Source of the DNA: Glaciecola sp047250385
GTDB taxonomy: Bacteria > Pseudomonadota > Gammaproteobacteria > Enterobacterales > Alteromonadaceae
DNA length: 64,000 nucleotides
Direction: 5' to 3'
Assembly (NCBI RefSeq): GCF_047250385.1
Contig: NZ_JBLBVM010000055.1
Coordinates: 390,590 to 454,589 of the forward strand
The number at the start of each line of letters is the position of its first letter. Within the stretch, counting starts at the first letter, position 1. Shown here piece after piece: positions 44,927-54,216 of the stretch. The notes beneath the pieces were generated by a model. The model searched no databases and was not told the origin of the DNA. It saw nothing but the letters and a program-made list of their open reading frames with translations. The position numbers and the translations under genes are program-made.

Positions 44927-46303
44927 CTAGTTTTTATTAGTTGTCAGTAACGCAGGGTTAAGCAAGTTTTTTAGTTCAGATTCGTTTATATCCGTTAACT
45001 CTTTTGCAACGTCTAATACAGTTCGTTTTTCTGCATACGCTTTTTTGGCGATTTCAGCACTTTTGTCATAGCCAATCCTATCGTTTAAAGCCGTTGCGAG
45101 AATAGGATTTCGTTCTAAGTTACTGGCAAGTTGCTCGCTATTTATCTCCATGCTATCAACCACTTTGTCTGCCAGTGATTTACAAGCATTGCTTAACAGA
45201 CCGATACTGTCTAACAGGGTGAACGCAATCAATGGAAGCATTGTATTGAGTTGGAAGTTGCCTCCTTGACCCGCAAGCGTGACTGTTGTGTCATTACCAA
45301 TCACTCTAGCGCAAGCCATCATTACAGCTTCGGAGATCACTGGGTTCGTTTTTCCAGGCATGATACTACTGCCTTTTTGCAATTCTTTAAGTTTAATTTC
45401 GTTCAATCCATTTAAGGGCCCACTACTTAACCAGCGAATATCATTAGCAATTTTATGCAGGCTAACGGACAAGGTTTTGAGTTGACCACTAAAATTGACA
45501 GCGGTGTCTTGAGAGCTGTTAGCGCTAAAATGGTTAGCAGCGGGTTTGAAGTTGAAACCCGTTCGTTGGCTTAGTATGGTGCTTACTTGCTCCGCAAATT
45601 TAGGGTGGCAATTAACGCCTGTACCAACCGCTGTGCCACCGGTTGCCAGATATGATAGGGCAGTCATATGGAAACTGAGGCCTTCTTTTGCCTGAACCAA
45701 TTGCTGTCGCCAAGCACCGAGCTCTTGCGCAAAACTCATCGGCATTGCATCCATCAAGTGTGTTCTTGCGGTTTTGAATGTTTCATTGTGTTTTGCAGCC
45801 TGCTTCTGCAGAGACTCTGCTAGTTGATCAATTGCAGGTATCAACTCAATTCCGGCTACTAAACTTGCACTGATATGGATACAAGATGGAATAACATCAT
45901 TGGAGCTCTGCCCCTTATTCACATCGTCATTAGGATGAACGCTCACTTTTTCCTGACTGTTAGCATAAGCCAAATTCGCCAGCACCTCGTTCATGTTCAT
46001 ATTGGTACTAGTGCCAGAGCCAGTTTGAAACACATCTATCGGAAACTGTTCCTCATGTTTTCCTGCTTCTATTTCGGCACAAGCTTTCTGTATTGCATTT
46101 GATTTATCGTTGCTCAAAAGCCCAAGGTTCAGATTAGCTTGTGCACAAGCGCTTTTATAAGTTGCTAGGGTTCGCAAGAATGCACTAGGCATGGTGTATG
46201 GACTAATTATAAAGTTTCGTAGCGCTTTATTTGTTTCTTCACCATATAAAATAGGCGCATTTTCCTGTTTATTCTTTTTTGTTGTAATCTTTCTATCTGA
46301 CAT
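44927..46303 (-). CDS. fumC: Class II fumarate hydratase
   Basis: The 458-residue enzyme hydrates fumarate to malate in the TCA cycle. Signatures are FQTGSGTSTNMNMNEV, HPNDDVNKGQSSNDV and GSSIMPGKTNP (about residues 315-325). I choose ATG 46303 (MSDRKIT), with GAGG ten bases upstream, over an upstream ATG at 46327. The N-terminal helix is shorter than in E. coli. It is divergent from acnA, which also serves the TCA cycle. Confidence 0.92.
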   Translation of the reverse strand: MSDRKITTKKNKQENAPILYGEETNKALRNFIISPYTMPSAFLRTLATYKSACAQANLNLGLLSNDKSNAIQKACAEIEAGKHEEQFPIDVFQTGSGTSTNMNMNEVLANLAYANSQEKVSVHPNDDVNKGQSSNDVIPSCIHISASLVAGIELIPAIDQLAESLQKQAAKHNETFKTARTHLMDAMPMSFAQELGAWRQQLVQAKEGLSFHMTALSYLATGGTAVGTGVNCHPKFAEQVSTILSQRTGFNFKPAANHFSANSSQDTAVNFSGQLKTLSVSLHKIANDIRWLSSGPLNGLNEIKLKELQKGSSIMPGKTNPVISEAVMMACARVIGNDTTVTLAGQGGNFQLNTMLPLIAFTLLDSIGLLSNACKSLADKVVDSMEINSEQLASNLERNPILATALNDRIGYDKSAEIAKKAYAEKRTVLDVAKELTDINESELKNLLNPALLTTNKN

Positions 46304-46810
46304 AAGTTGAAAGCCTCTTAGGCCCATACGCCTTAGTCTGTATAGGCATTATAAAAGTAGGAGCGTCTGCGTAGTTTATTTATTCCGTCATTAATTGTTA
46401 TTCCGTTAGTACTCGCAATTCCTTCAGTAATCATCAGCAATCATTACTTCGTTTGTAATCATTGCGCAAAAATAAACTTCTTTCCACTAAACTTGTCAAA
46501 GTCCAAATAAATCGGCCCATTTAATTAGTGTACTAACTATTTTATCTGTTTAAATATACAACACTTTGTCTTTTGAAATCTAGTAAGAACCGTCGCAATG
46601 CGAAGTTAAACGTAGAGTGTATCAACGTTTAATAATGAGAGCTCAAAGTAAAAGGGTGATGTATTTATTATTCCATAATTAGTGCTTGAATTAATTTATG
46701 AAGTCATTCATGTTAGGCTTTATGGCCTCATTCATTGAACATTAAATAATTAAGTAGCAAATCATCGAGCAGTAAATCATTAAGCAGCAAACGAATAGAA
46801 GGGAATACAT
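46304..46810. other. fumC-acnA divergent regulatory region
   Basis: About 500 bp, AT-rich, with repeated AATCAT elements near 46434-46462 and the 15-bp tandem repeats at 46751-46795. Both promoters should lie here. I cannot define the hexamers with confidence. Confidence 0.6.
46751..46795. repeat. Three tandem 15-bp repeats upstream of acnA
   Basis: TAAGTAGCAAATCAT, CGAGCAGTAAATCAT and TAAGCAGCAAACGAA lie end to end, ending 15 bp before the acnA ATG. They are in the expected 5' leader of the mRNA. Confidence 0.6.
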
Positions 46811-49534
46811 ATGAAAGCATCAAACAACTATCAATCGAGCTTAGTAATTAATGGTAAGAATTATCAATACTATAGTCTTGCGAGTAGTAATGCAGACCTT
46901 AATAAATTACCGCTTGCAGCAAAAATATTATTAGAGAACTTATTACGCCACTCTCACGAGCAATTTGTTCAGGAAGAAGACATTCAGGCTCTCGCGAAAT
47001 GGGATACTTCATCGGCTTCGGACACAGAAATTGCTTTTGTACCATCCAGAGTAATTTTACAAGACTTTACAGGGGTTCCTGCCGTCGTTGACCTTGCAGC
47101 GATGCGAGATGCCGTTGTTGAGTTAGGCGGTGATCCAAATAAAATAAACCCACTGAAACCAGTCGATTTAGTCATAGACCACTCCATTATGGTGGATCAA
47201 TTTGGTAAAGCTGATTCGTTTAAAAACAACACGCAAATTGAAGTAGAGCGCAACAGGGAACGCTACCAATTCCTCAAATGGGGACAAAGTGCCTTTGACA
47301 ACTTTAAAGTCGTCCCTCCAGGCAAGGGTATTGTGCATCAAGTTAATTTAGAGTATCTCGCCCGAGTCACTTTTGTTGATAACGAAAATGAAACGCCGGT
47401 CTTATATCCAGATACCTTAGTAGGAACAGACTCTCACACCACAATGATTAATGGTTTGGGGATCCTTGGTTGGGGTGTTGGTGGTATTGAAGCGGAAGCT
47501 GCTATGCTTGGACAGCCGGTGACAATGTTGATCCCTGAAGTTGTGGGAATGGAATTAACAGGAAAATTGCCTCCAGGTGCGACTGCAACCGATATGGTGC
47601 TAGCTGTAACGGAGCAATTGAGAGCATTTGGTGTTGTAGGCAAGTTCGTTGAATTCTTTGGTGAAGGCGTTCAATACCTGTCAGTGGCAGATAGAGCCAC
47701 TATATCAAATATGTCTCCAGAATACGGCGCGACTTGTGGTTTATTTCCGATAGATGAACAAACGATAAAGTATTTGCAACTAACCGGTCGCACGGAAGAG
47801 CAAATGCAAATTATAGAAGCTTACGCAAAAGCCCAAAATATGTGGGGCAGTCAAGCACAAGAAAATGCTCAATATCATGCAAAATTAACTTTAGATTTGA
47901 ACTCCATAGTGCCTGCGATTGCAGGTCCTAAACGTCCTCAAGATAGAATCAACCTTGATCAAGCCTCCAAAGCGTTTAAAAAATGGGTAAGTGAGCAAAA
48001 CGAATTGGCTCTAACACCCAGCAACGTGCAAGAAGAACGCTTGGATGATGAAGGTGGACCAGTCAGTGGACCTGAAAGTGTACCGACTAGTTCAAGTGTT
48101 GCTTGTCATTACAACGGAGAGGACTTCGAGCTTGATGAAGGTGCTGTCGTTATTGCAGCTATTACAAGTTGCACAAATACGTCAAACCCCTCTGTTTTAG
48201 TGGCTGCGGCGCTGCTCGCTCAGAAAGCGAATGCGCTAGGTTTAAAAGTTAAGCCGTGGGTGAAAACGAGTTTCGCTCCGGGTTCTCAAGTGGTTACCGA
48301 ATACTTAAACAAGGCGGGACTATCTGTTGAACTAGATGACTTAGGTTTTAACTTAGTAGGTTATGGTTGTACTACCTGCATCGGGAATTCGGGTCCTTTA
48401 CCTGAACCTATTTCTAAAGCCATAAGAGACGGTAAGCTTTCAGTTACTTCAGTATTGTCTGGGAATCGAAACTTTGAAGGTCGTATTCATTCTGAAGTAA
48501 AAGCAAATTATTTAGCTTCGCCTCCGCTTGTCGTTGCTTATGCGCTTGCGGGCAACATGAATATCGATATAACAAAGGAAGCAATTGGCACAAGCAATGA
48601 AGGCAAAGCCGTTTATCTGAGTGACCTTTGGCCAAGTGAAGACGAGATCCAATCAATTGTTGGGAAAGTTGTTGAGCGCTCCATGTTTACTGAGCGCTAT
48701 GGACACATTTATGAAGGGGGCGACGTATGGCAGAACCTAGAGACAATCGATGCTAGTTTGTATAATTGGCCAGAAAGTACCTACGTTAAGAAACCAAGCT
48801 TTTTTGCAGGAATGCCAGCAAAACCGGAAGAACTTAAACCGATTGAAAATGCACGCTGCTTGCTGAAATTGGCTGATAGTGTGACCACAGATCATATTTC
48901 ACCAGCCGGTTCAATTGGAAAGGAAACGCCTGCAGCTGACTATTTGCGTCAACATCAAGTTGAAGCCAAAGACTTTAACTCCTATGGTTCTCGAAGAGGA
49001 AACCATGAAGTTATGATGCGTGGCACGTTTGCGAACGTTCGCCTTAAAAACCAACTGGCACCGGGCACAGAAGGTGGCTTTACTCGCATGCAGCCTAGTG
49101 GTGAAGAAACTACGGTGTTTGATGCAGCACAGAAATATGTAGCAGATAACATTCCTTTAATTGTCATTGCAGGTAAGGAATATGGCACAGGCAGCTCGAG
49201 AGATTGGGCGGCGAAAGGACCATTGTTGTTAGGAGTTAAAGCCGTTATTGCTGAAACATACGAGCGTATTCATCGTTCAAACCTGATTGGAATGGGGATC
49301 TTGCCATTACAGTTTAAATCCGGTGCAAGTGCTGCTACATATGAACTTGACGGCACTGAATCATTCACAATCGAGGCGGTAAAAGCTGGCCAGAAGGAAG
49401 TGGAAGTGCAGGTAATTAAATCAGATGGTAGTACGATTAATTTCAATACTGACATTCGTATTGATACTCCAAATGAGTTTGAATACTTCCGTCATGGTGG
49501 TATTTTGCAATATGTCATTCGTAGCTTGCTTTAA
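46811..49534 (+). CDS. acnA: Aconitate hydratase A
   Basis: The 907-residue enzyme isomerises citrate to isocitrate with a [4Fe-4S] cluster. Cluster ligands are the Cys in SCTNTSNP (about 454) and both Cys in GCTTCIGNSG (about 519-522). The C-terminal swivelling domain has GKEYGTGSSRDWAAKG. It belongs to the AcnA/IRP type rather than AcnB. AAGGG precedes the ATG. nhaR follows. Confidence 0.97.
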   Translation: MKASNNYQSSLVINGKNYQYYSLASSNADLNKLPLAAKILLENLLRHSHEQFVQEEDIQALAKWDTSSASDTEIAFVPSRVILQDFTGVPAVVDLAAMRDAVVELGGDPNKINPLKPVDLVIDHSIMVDQFGKADSFKNNTQIEVERNRERYQFLKWGQSAFDNFKVVPPGKGIVHQVNLEYLARVTFVDNENETPVLYPDTLVGTDSHTTMINGLGILGWGVGGIEAEAAMLGQPVTMLIPEVVGMELTGKLPPGATATDMVLAVTEQLRAFGVVGKFVEFFGEGVQYLSVADRATISNMSPEYGATCGLFPIDEQTIKYLQLTGRTEEQMQIIEAYAKAQNMWGSQAQENAQYHAKLTLDLNSIVPAIAGPKRPQDRINLDQASKAFKKWVSEQNELALTPSNVQEERLDDEGGPVSGPESVPTSSSVACHYNGEDFELDEGAVVIAAITSCTNTSNPSVLVAAALLAQKANALGLKVKPWVKTSFAPGSQVVTEYLNKAGLSVELDDLGFNLVGYGCTTCIGNSGPLPEPISKAIRDGKLSVTSVLSGNRNFEGRIHSEVKANYLASPPLVVAYALAGNMNIDITKEAIGTSNEGKAVYLSDLWPSEDEIQSIVGKVVERSMFTERYGHIYEGGDVWQNLETIDASLYNWPESTYVKKPSFFAGMPAKPEELKPIENARCLLKLADSVTTDHISPAGSIGKETPAADYLRQHQVEAKDFNSYGSRRGNHEVMMRGTFANVRLKNQLAPGTEGGFTRMQPSGEETTVFDAAQKYVADNIPLIVIAGKEYGTGSSRDWAAKGPLLLGVKAVIAETYERIHRSNLIGMGILPLQFKSGASAATYELDGTESFTIEAVKAGQKEVEVQVIKSDGSTINFNTDIRIDTPNEFEYFRHGGILQYVIRSLL

Positions 49535-49609
49535 TTACAGTATCGATAGCTTAAGACGTGACAAGTGCATAGCGTTACAAAGTATCATTTTTGAGGGAAC
49601 AAACGACCC

Positions 49610-50512
49610 ATGTTGGAAAATTTAAATTATAAACACCTTCATTACTTTTGGGTTGTTGCAAGTGAAGGAAGTATTGCGAAAGCGGCAGAGAAACTCTGTA
49701 TTACACCGCAAACCATAAGTGGCCAATTGAGTTTGTTGGAGGAACGAGTAGGGCAGGCGTTGTTCGAGCGAGTCGGCAGGCGTTTGCGATTAACAGACAC
49801 CGGTCGTTTGGTACTGCGCTACGCCGATGAAATATTTGAACTCGGCAAAGAACTCAGTCACGTGCTTCGAGGGGCGCCCTTAGTGGGTGCTTCTCAATTT
49901 ATTATTAGTGCCGCCAGTGCTTTGCCTAAAACAATCGTTTATAAAATTATTGAGCCAGCACTTAAACTAGAAAAAGAAGTTAGTCTGGTATGCAAAGAAG
50001 GACCCGTGGAGAGTATCCTCGGCGAACTTGCTATTCATGAAGTGGACATGGTGCTGACAGACACACCTTTGTCGAGTAATTTTAGTGTTAGGGCCTACAA
50101 TCATTATTTAGGCAAGTCTGGCTTAACGTTTTTTGCTGCAAAAAAAATCAAGCAGAGTTTGAGCGGGCCATTCCCAGAGTGCCTGCATCAAGCGCCGATC
50201 TTATTACCTACTAAACAATATGCGATTCGACAATTGTTTGATAAATGGTCTAACGATAATAGTATTTTTCCGAAAATAAACGGTCAATATGATGATAGCG
50301 CTTTAATGAAGGCCTTTGGCCAAGCTGGTTTTGGTGTTTTTTTTATGCCAACGATTATTGAGGAAGAAGTCTGTAAGAGTTTCGATGTTGAGATAATAGG
50401 TCGTCTAAGCGACATCCAACAGAAATTCTATGCAATATCGGCAGAGAGAAAAGTCACCCATCCAGCAGTTGCCGCAGTATGTAATTCGGCAAGAGATATC
50501 ATTTTTAGATAG
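49610..50512 (+). CDS. nhaR: LysR-family regulator, NhaR-like
   Basis: The 300-residue protein has an N-terminal winged helix-turn-helix (LHYFWVVASEGSIAKAAEKL, residues 8-27, then ITPQTISGQLSLLEERVG), typical of NhaR. The C-terminal effector domain follows. NhaR activates nhaA in response to Na+; here no antiporter gene is adjacent, so the target is not clear. It is 75 bp after acnA and ends 75 bp before pnp. Confidence 0.85.
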   Translation: MLENLNYKHLHYFWVVASEGSIAKAAEKLCITPQTISGQLSLLEERVGQALFERVGRRLRLTDTGRLVLRYADEIFELGKELSHVLRGAPLVGASQFIISAASALPKTIVYKIIEPALKLEKEVSLVCKEGPVESILGELAIHEVDMVLTDTPLSSNFSVRAYNHYLGKSGLTFFAAKKIKQSLSGPFPECLHQAPILLPTKQYAIRQLFDKWSNDNSIFPKINGQYDDSALMKAFGQAGFGVFFMPTIIEEEVCKSFDVEIIGRLSDIQQKFYAISAERKVTHPAVAAVCNSARDIIFR

Positions 50513-50587
50513 CAATCAATGAGTTTAACTATTATACTACGCCCCGCATTAATAAGCATAAAATACATATAAACTAAAGGATAGAGT

Positions 50588-52702
50588 GTGACTCCTATTA
50601 CTAAAACATTTCAGTATGGTCAGCATACTGTCACCCTAGAAACGGGTGTAATCGCAAGACAAGCAACTGCAGCAGTAATGGCAAGCATGGACGATACGTC
50701 TGTGTTGGTTTCAGTTGTTGGTAGAAAAGAAGCTAAAGCAGATCAAGGTTTCTTCCCATTAACAGTTAATTATCAAGAAAAAGCATACGCAGCGGGTAAA
50801 ATCCCGGGTGGCTTTTTCAAACGTGAAGGTCGTCCAGCAGAGAGCGAAACATTAATCTCTCGACTAATTGACCGTCCAATTCGTCCTTTATTCCCAAGTG
50901 GGTTTAAAAACGAAGTTCAAATTATCGTTACAGTTGTTTCTGCAAATCCAGAAATCCCAACTGATATCATCTCTCTAATTGGTACTTCTGCAGCGCTTGC
51001 TATCTCTGGTATGCCTTTCAACGGTCCAGTTGGCGCAGCACGTGTTGGTTTTAAAGATGGTGGTTACATCTTAAATACGCTAGTTTCTGAGCAAGAAGAA
51101 AGTCAACTTGACCTTGTTGTTGCTGGTACTAAAAGCGCAGTACTAATGGTTGAATCAGAAGCTGATATCTTGTCAGAAGACGTGATGCTTGGCGCTGTAA
51201 TGTACGGCCATGAGCAATCACAGACAGTCATCAACGCAATCAATGAATTTGCAGATGAAGTTGGTACTGAGTCTTGGGATTGGGTAGCTGAGCCAGAAAA
51301 CACAGATCTTAAAGCGAAAGTGAAAGAACTAGCAGAAGCTGGTATGACTGAAGCTTATCAGATTTCTGACAAAATGGTTCGTAAAGACGCTATCACAGCT
51401 GTGACTGAGAAAGCGCTTGAAGCCATTCTTGAAGCTAATCCCGAGCAAGACAAGAAAGAAGCGAGTGATTTATTGCATGAATTGGAAAGTGACGTAGTAC
51501 GTTCACGCATTCTTTCAGGCGAAAAACGTATTGACGGTCGTGATCCAGACACCATCCGTGCATTAAGTGTTGCAACTGGTTTGTTGCCAAGAACTCACGG
51601 TTCGTCTTTGTTCACTCGTGGTGAAACACAAGCAATCGTTGCTGCTACTTTAGGTACAGAACGTGATGCACAGATGATTGATAGCCTAGGCGGCGCAACT
51701 AACAACCGCTTCATGTTGCATTATAACTTCCCTCCATACTGTGTAGGTGAAACTGGTTTTGTAGGCTCTCCTAAGCGTCGTGAAATCGGCCATGGTCGTC
51801 TTGCTAAACGTGGTATGCAGGCAGTAATGCCTTCTGCTGAAGAATTCCCATATGTTGTGCGCGTTGTTTCTGAAATTACAGAATCAAACGGTTCTTCATC
51901 AATGGCTTCAGTATGTGGTACTTCACTTGCACTAATGGACGCTGGTGTTCCAATTAAAGCTTCTGTTGCGGGCATCGCGATGGGCTTGGTGAAATCTGAC
52001 GAAAACTTCGTTGTACTTTCAGACATTCTTGGTGACGAAGATCACCTTGGTGACATGGACTTTAAAGTTGCAGGTACTACAAACGGTATTACTGCACTTC
52101 AAATGGACATTAAAATTGAAGGTATTACACAAGAAATCATGAAGCTAGCATTGAAGCAAGCTAAAGAAGCTCGCTTACATATTCTTGAAGTAATGGATTC
52201 TGCAATTTCTGGTCACCGTGATGAAATGTCTGAATACGCACCACGTATTTACACAATGAAAGTTGATCAAGACAAAATCCGCGACGTTATTGGTAAAGGC
52301 GGCGCAATGATCAGAGCGATCACTGAAGCTTCTGATACTAACATCGAGATTGAAGACGACGGCACAATCAAGATTTTCGCAACTGAAAAAGCGAAAGCTG
52401 ACATTGCAATTGATCGCATTAAAGCTGTAACAGCTGAAATCGAAGTAGGCACTGTCTACAACGGTAAAGTGATGCGTATTGTTGATTTCGGTGCGTTTGT
52501 TGAAGTGTTACCAGGTAAAGAAGGCCTAGTACACATCAGTCAAATCGCTCATGATCGTGTAGCTAAGGTGACTGATTACCTAGAAGAAGGCCAAATGGTT
52601 GACGTTAAGGTAATGGAAATTGATCGTCAAAACCGTATTCGTTTGAGCATTAAAGAGCTGCTAGAAAAGCCAGCTGCTGAAGCTCCGAGCGAAAGCGAAT
52701 AA
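50588..52702 (+). CDS. pnp: Polynucleotide phosphorylase
   Basis: The 704-residue 3'-5' phosphorolytic exoribonuclease has two RNase PH domains, a KH domain (VIGKGGAMIRAI, about residue 568) and an S1 domain (about 620-690). It degrades mRNA, often in the degradosome. GTG start at 50588 with AAAGGA upstream. The usual upstream rpsO is missing; nhaR stands there instead. A terminator follows before the DUF1244 gene. Confidence 0.97.
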   Translation: MTPITKTFQYGQHTVTLETGVIARQATAAVMASMDDTSVLVSVVGRKEAKADQGFFPLTVNYQEKAYAAGKIPGGFFKREGRPAESETLISRLIDRPIRPLFPSGFKNEVQIIVTVVSANPEIPTDIISLIGTSAALAISGMPFNGPVGAARVGFKDGGYILNTLVSEQEESQLDLVVAGTKSAVLMVESEADILSEDVMLGAVMYGHEQSQTVINAINEFADEVGTESWDWVAEPENTDLKAKVKELAEAGMTEAYQISDKMVRKDAITAVTEKALEAILEANPEQDKKEASDLLHELESDVVRSRILSGEKRIDGRDPDTIRALSVATGLLPRTHGSSLFTRGETQAIVAATLGTERDAQMIDSLGGATNNRFMLHYNFPPYCVGETGFVGSPKRREIGHGRLAKRGMQAVMPSAEEFPYVVRVVSEITESNGSSSMASVCGTSLALMDAGVPIKASVAGIAMGLVKSDENFVVLSDILGDEDHLGDMDFKVAGTTNGITALQMDIKIEGITQEIMKLALKQAKEARLHILEVMDSAISGHRDEMSEYAPRIYTMKVDQDKIRDVIGKGGAMIRAITEASDTNIEIEDDGTIKIFATEKAKADIAIDRIKAVTAEIEVGTVYNGKVMRIVDFGAFVEVLPGKEGLVHISQIAHDRVAKVTDYLEEGQMVDVKVMEIDRQNRIRLSIKELLEKPAAEAPSESE

Positions 52703-52754
52703 TTCAGAGTTGAGTTGTATGGCTTAGGCCACATTCAATATTGAAGATATAGAA

Positions 52755-52775
52755 AGGAGCTTAGGCTCCTTTTTT
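52755..52775 (+). terminator. Rho-independent terminator after pnp
   Basis: AGGAGC (52755-52760), loop TTAG, GCTCCT (52765-52770), then Ts. Confidence 0.8.
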
Positions 52776-52799
52776 GTTAGTTTAAAGTGGAGTTAATTT

Positions 52800-53105
52800 A
52801 TGAACGAACAACAAAAAACAGAGCTTGAAGCTGCGGCATTTAGACGCCTGCTTGATCATTTGGATAACAATAAACAAGTGCAAAATATTGAACTCATGCT
52901 GTTAGCTGATTTTTGCCGAAACTGTTTATCAAAGTGGTATTTGGCCGCCGCAGAAGAGCGAAATATACTACTGACGGACGAGGAAGCGCGTGAAGCCATT
53001 TATAAAATGCCGTATAGTGAGTGGAAGAAAAATCACCAATTGCCAGCAACAGAAGAACAGTTAGCTGCTTTTAATGCCAAATCGGCTGCGAAGAAAAAAC
53101 AATAA
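52800..53105 (+). CDS. DUF1244 family protein
   Basis: The 101-residue protein has the conserved core FRRLLDHLDNNKQVQNIELM then LADFCRNCLSKWYLAAA (two Cys near residues 41-44) and MPYSEWKKNHQ. The family is widespread in proteobacteria, with no assigned function. It lies between pnp and nlpI and may be co-transcribed with nlpI. Confidence 0.85.
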   Translation: MNEQQKTELEAAAFRRLLDHLDNNKQVQNIELMLLADFCRNCLSKWYLAAAEERNILLTDEEAREAIYKMPYSEWKKNHQLPATEEQLAAFNAKSAAKKKQ

Positions 53106-53182
53106 GTGCATGGTATGCTTGGAAAACTACCAAGTACCAACGCTTGTAAATTATGAGCACATGCTTATAAATAAGGAAACCT

Positions 53183-54097
53183 GTGAACGTCATTAAAAAA
53201 CGCTTGAGTGCCATTGTCGGTGTTAGCCTACTTATTTTATTATCTGCGTGTACCAGCCAAAGTAACAATGCTTACGGCCCAATGGGTAATTTATTACTAG
53301 CAGAGCCAGAGCCGGTTAATACCCGTTCTCAAATGGCGATAGCACGCTACAACCATATACTTAGTCAAGCTCCTCTAAAAGAGCATGAGCGTGCAGAGCT
53401 TCTTTTTCAGCGCGGTATGTTGTACGACAGTGTTGGCTTATCAGGCCTTGCTCGCTACGATTTTGTACAAGCCTTGCAATTGAAACCAGATATGGCTGAA
53501 GCACACAATTCTATTGGCATTCACCATATTCAACAGATGGACTTCATCCAAGCCTATGAATCATTCGATTCTACTTTAGATATAAATCCTGACTACGATT
53601 TTGCGATCTTAAATAGAGGTATAGCTCTTTATTATGGCGGTCGTGCTGAACTTGCAGTCAGCGACTTGAATCGCTTTTACGAAAAAGACAAGAAAGACCC
53701 TTATCGCGTACTTTGGTCTTTCATTGTTGAGCAATACCTTAATCGAGAAAAAGCGTTAGCGAATTTGGCGAGCTATAGAAAAGAATTAGATAATGAGAGT
53801 TGGGCAACCAGTATCGTTGATTTTTACTTAGGGAAAATTAATGAAACTGCCGTGATTGCTAACTTAGTCGACGATGTGAAAAGCCAAAAACAGTTAAATG
53901 ATCGTTTGTGTGAGGCGTACTTTTATCTAGGCAAATATCACAGTGATTTAGGGAATGAAGTAAAAGCATCCAACTATTTTAAATTATCCTTGAGCACAAA
54001 CGTGTTTGAATATGTTGAGCACCGCTTCTCTCGCGTAGAGCTAGCGCGCTTGCGTGAGAGACGCAAAGAAAGCAGAACAGAAGCCGATAAGAGCTAA
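53183..54097 (+). CDS. nlpI: Lipoprotein NlpI
   Basis: The 304-residue TPR lipoprotein has a signal with lipobox LSAC (then TSQSN), four to five TPR motifs (such as AELLFQRGMLYDSVGLSGLA and AEAHNSIGIHHI) and a C-terminal helical part. In E. coli it is an adaptor for the Prc protease and regulates peptidoglycan hydrolases at the inner face of the outer membrane. GTG start with AGGAAA upstream. Close to pnp, as in E. coli, but with DUF1244 between. Confidence 0.94.
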   Translation: MNVIKKRLSAIVGVSLLILLSACTSQSNNAYGPMGNLLLAEPEPVNTRSQMAIARYNHILSQAPLKEHERAELLFQRGMLYDSVGLSGLARYDFVQALQLKPDMAEAHNSIGIHHIQQMDFIQAYESFDSTLDINPDYDFAILNRGIALYYGGRAELAVSDLNRFYEKDKKDPYRVLWSFIVEQYLNREKALANLASYRKELDNESWATSIVDFYLGKINETAVIANLVDDVKSQKQLNDRLCEAYFYLGKYHSDLGNEVKASNYFKLSLSTNVFEYVEHRFSRVELARLRERRKESRTEADKS

Positions 54098-54216
54098 AGG
54101 CGTTATGGAAGCGATGTATCAATGACATCGCTCTGCAAAATAATCATGGCGTATTAGTATAGTAGAAGCGCAAGCGATACGAAGATGCCGCGACACACAA
54201 ATCAAAAGGAGAACGA

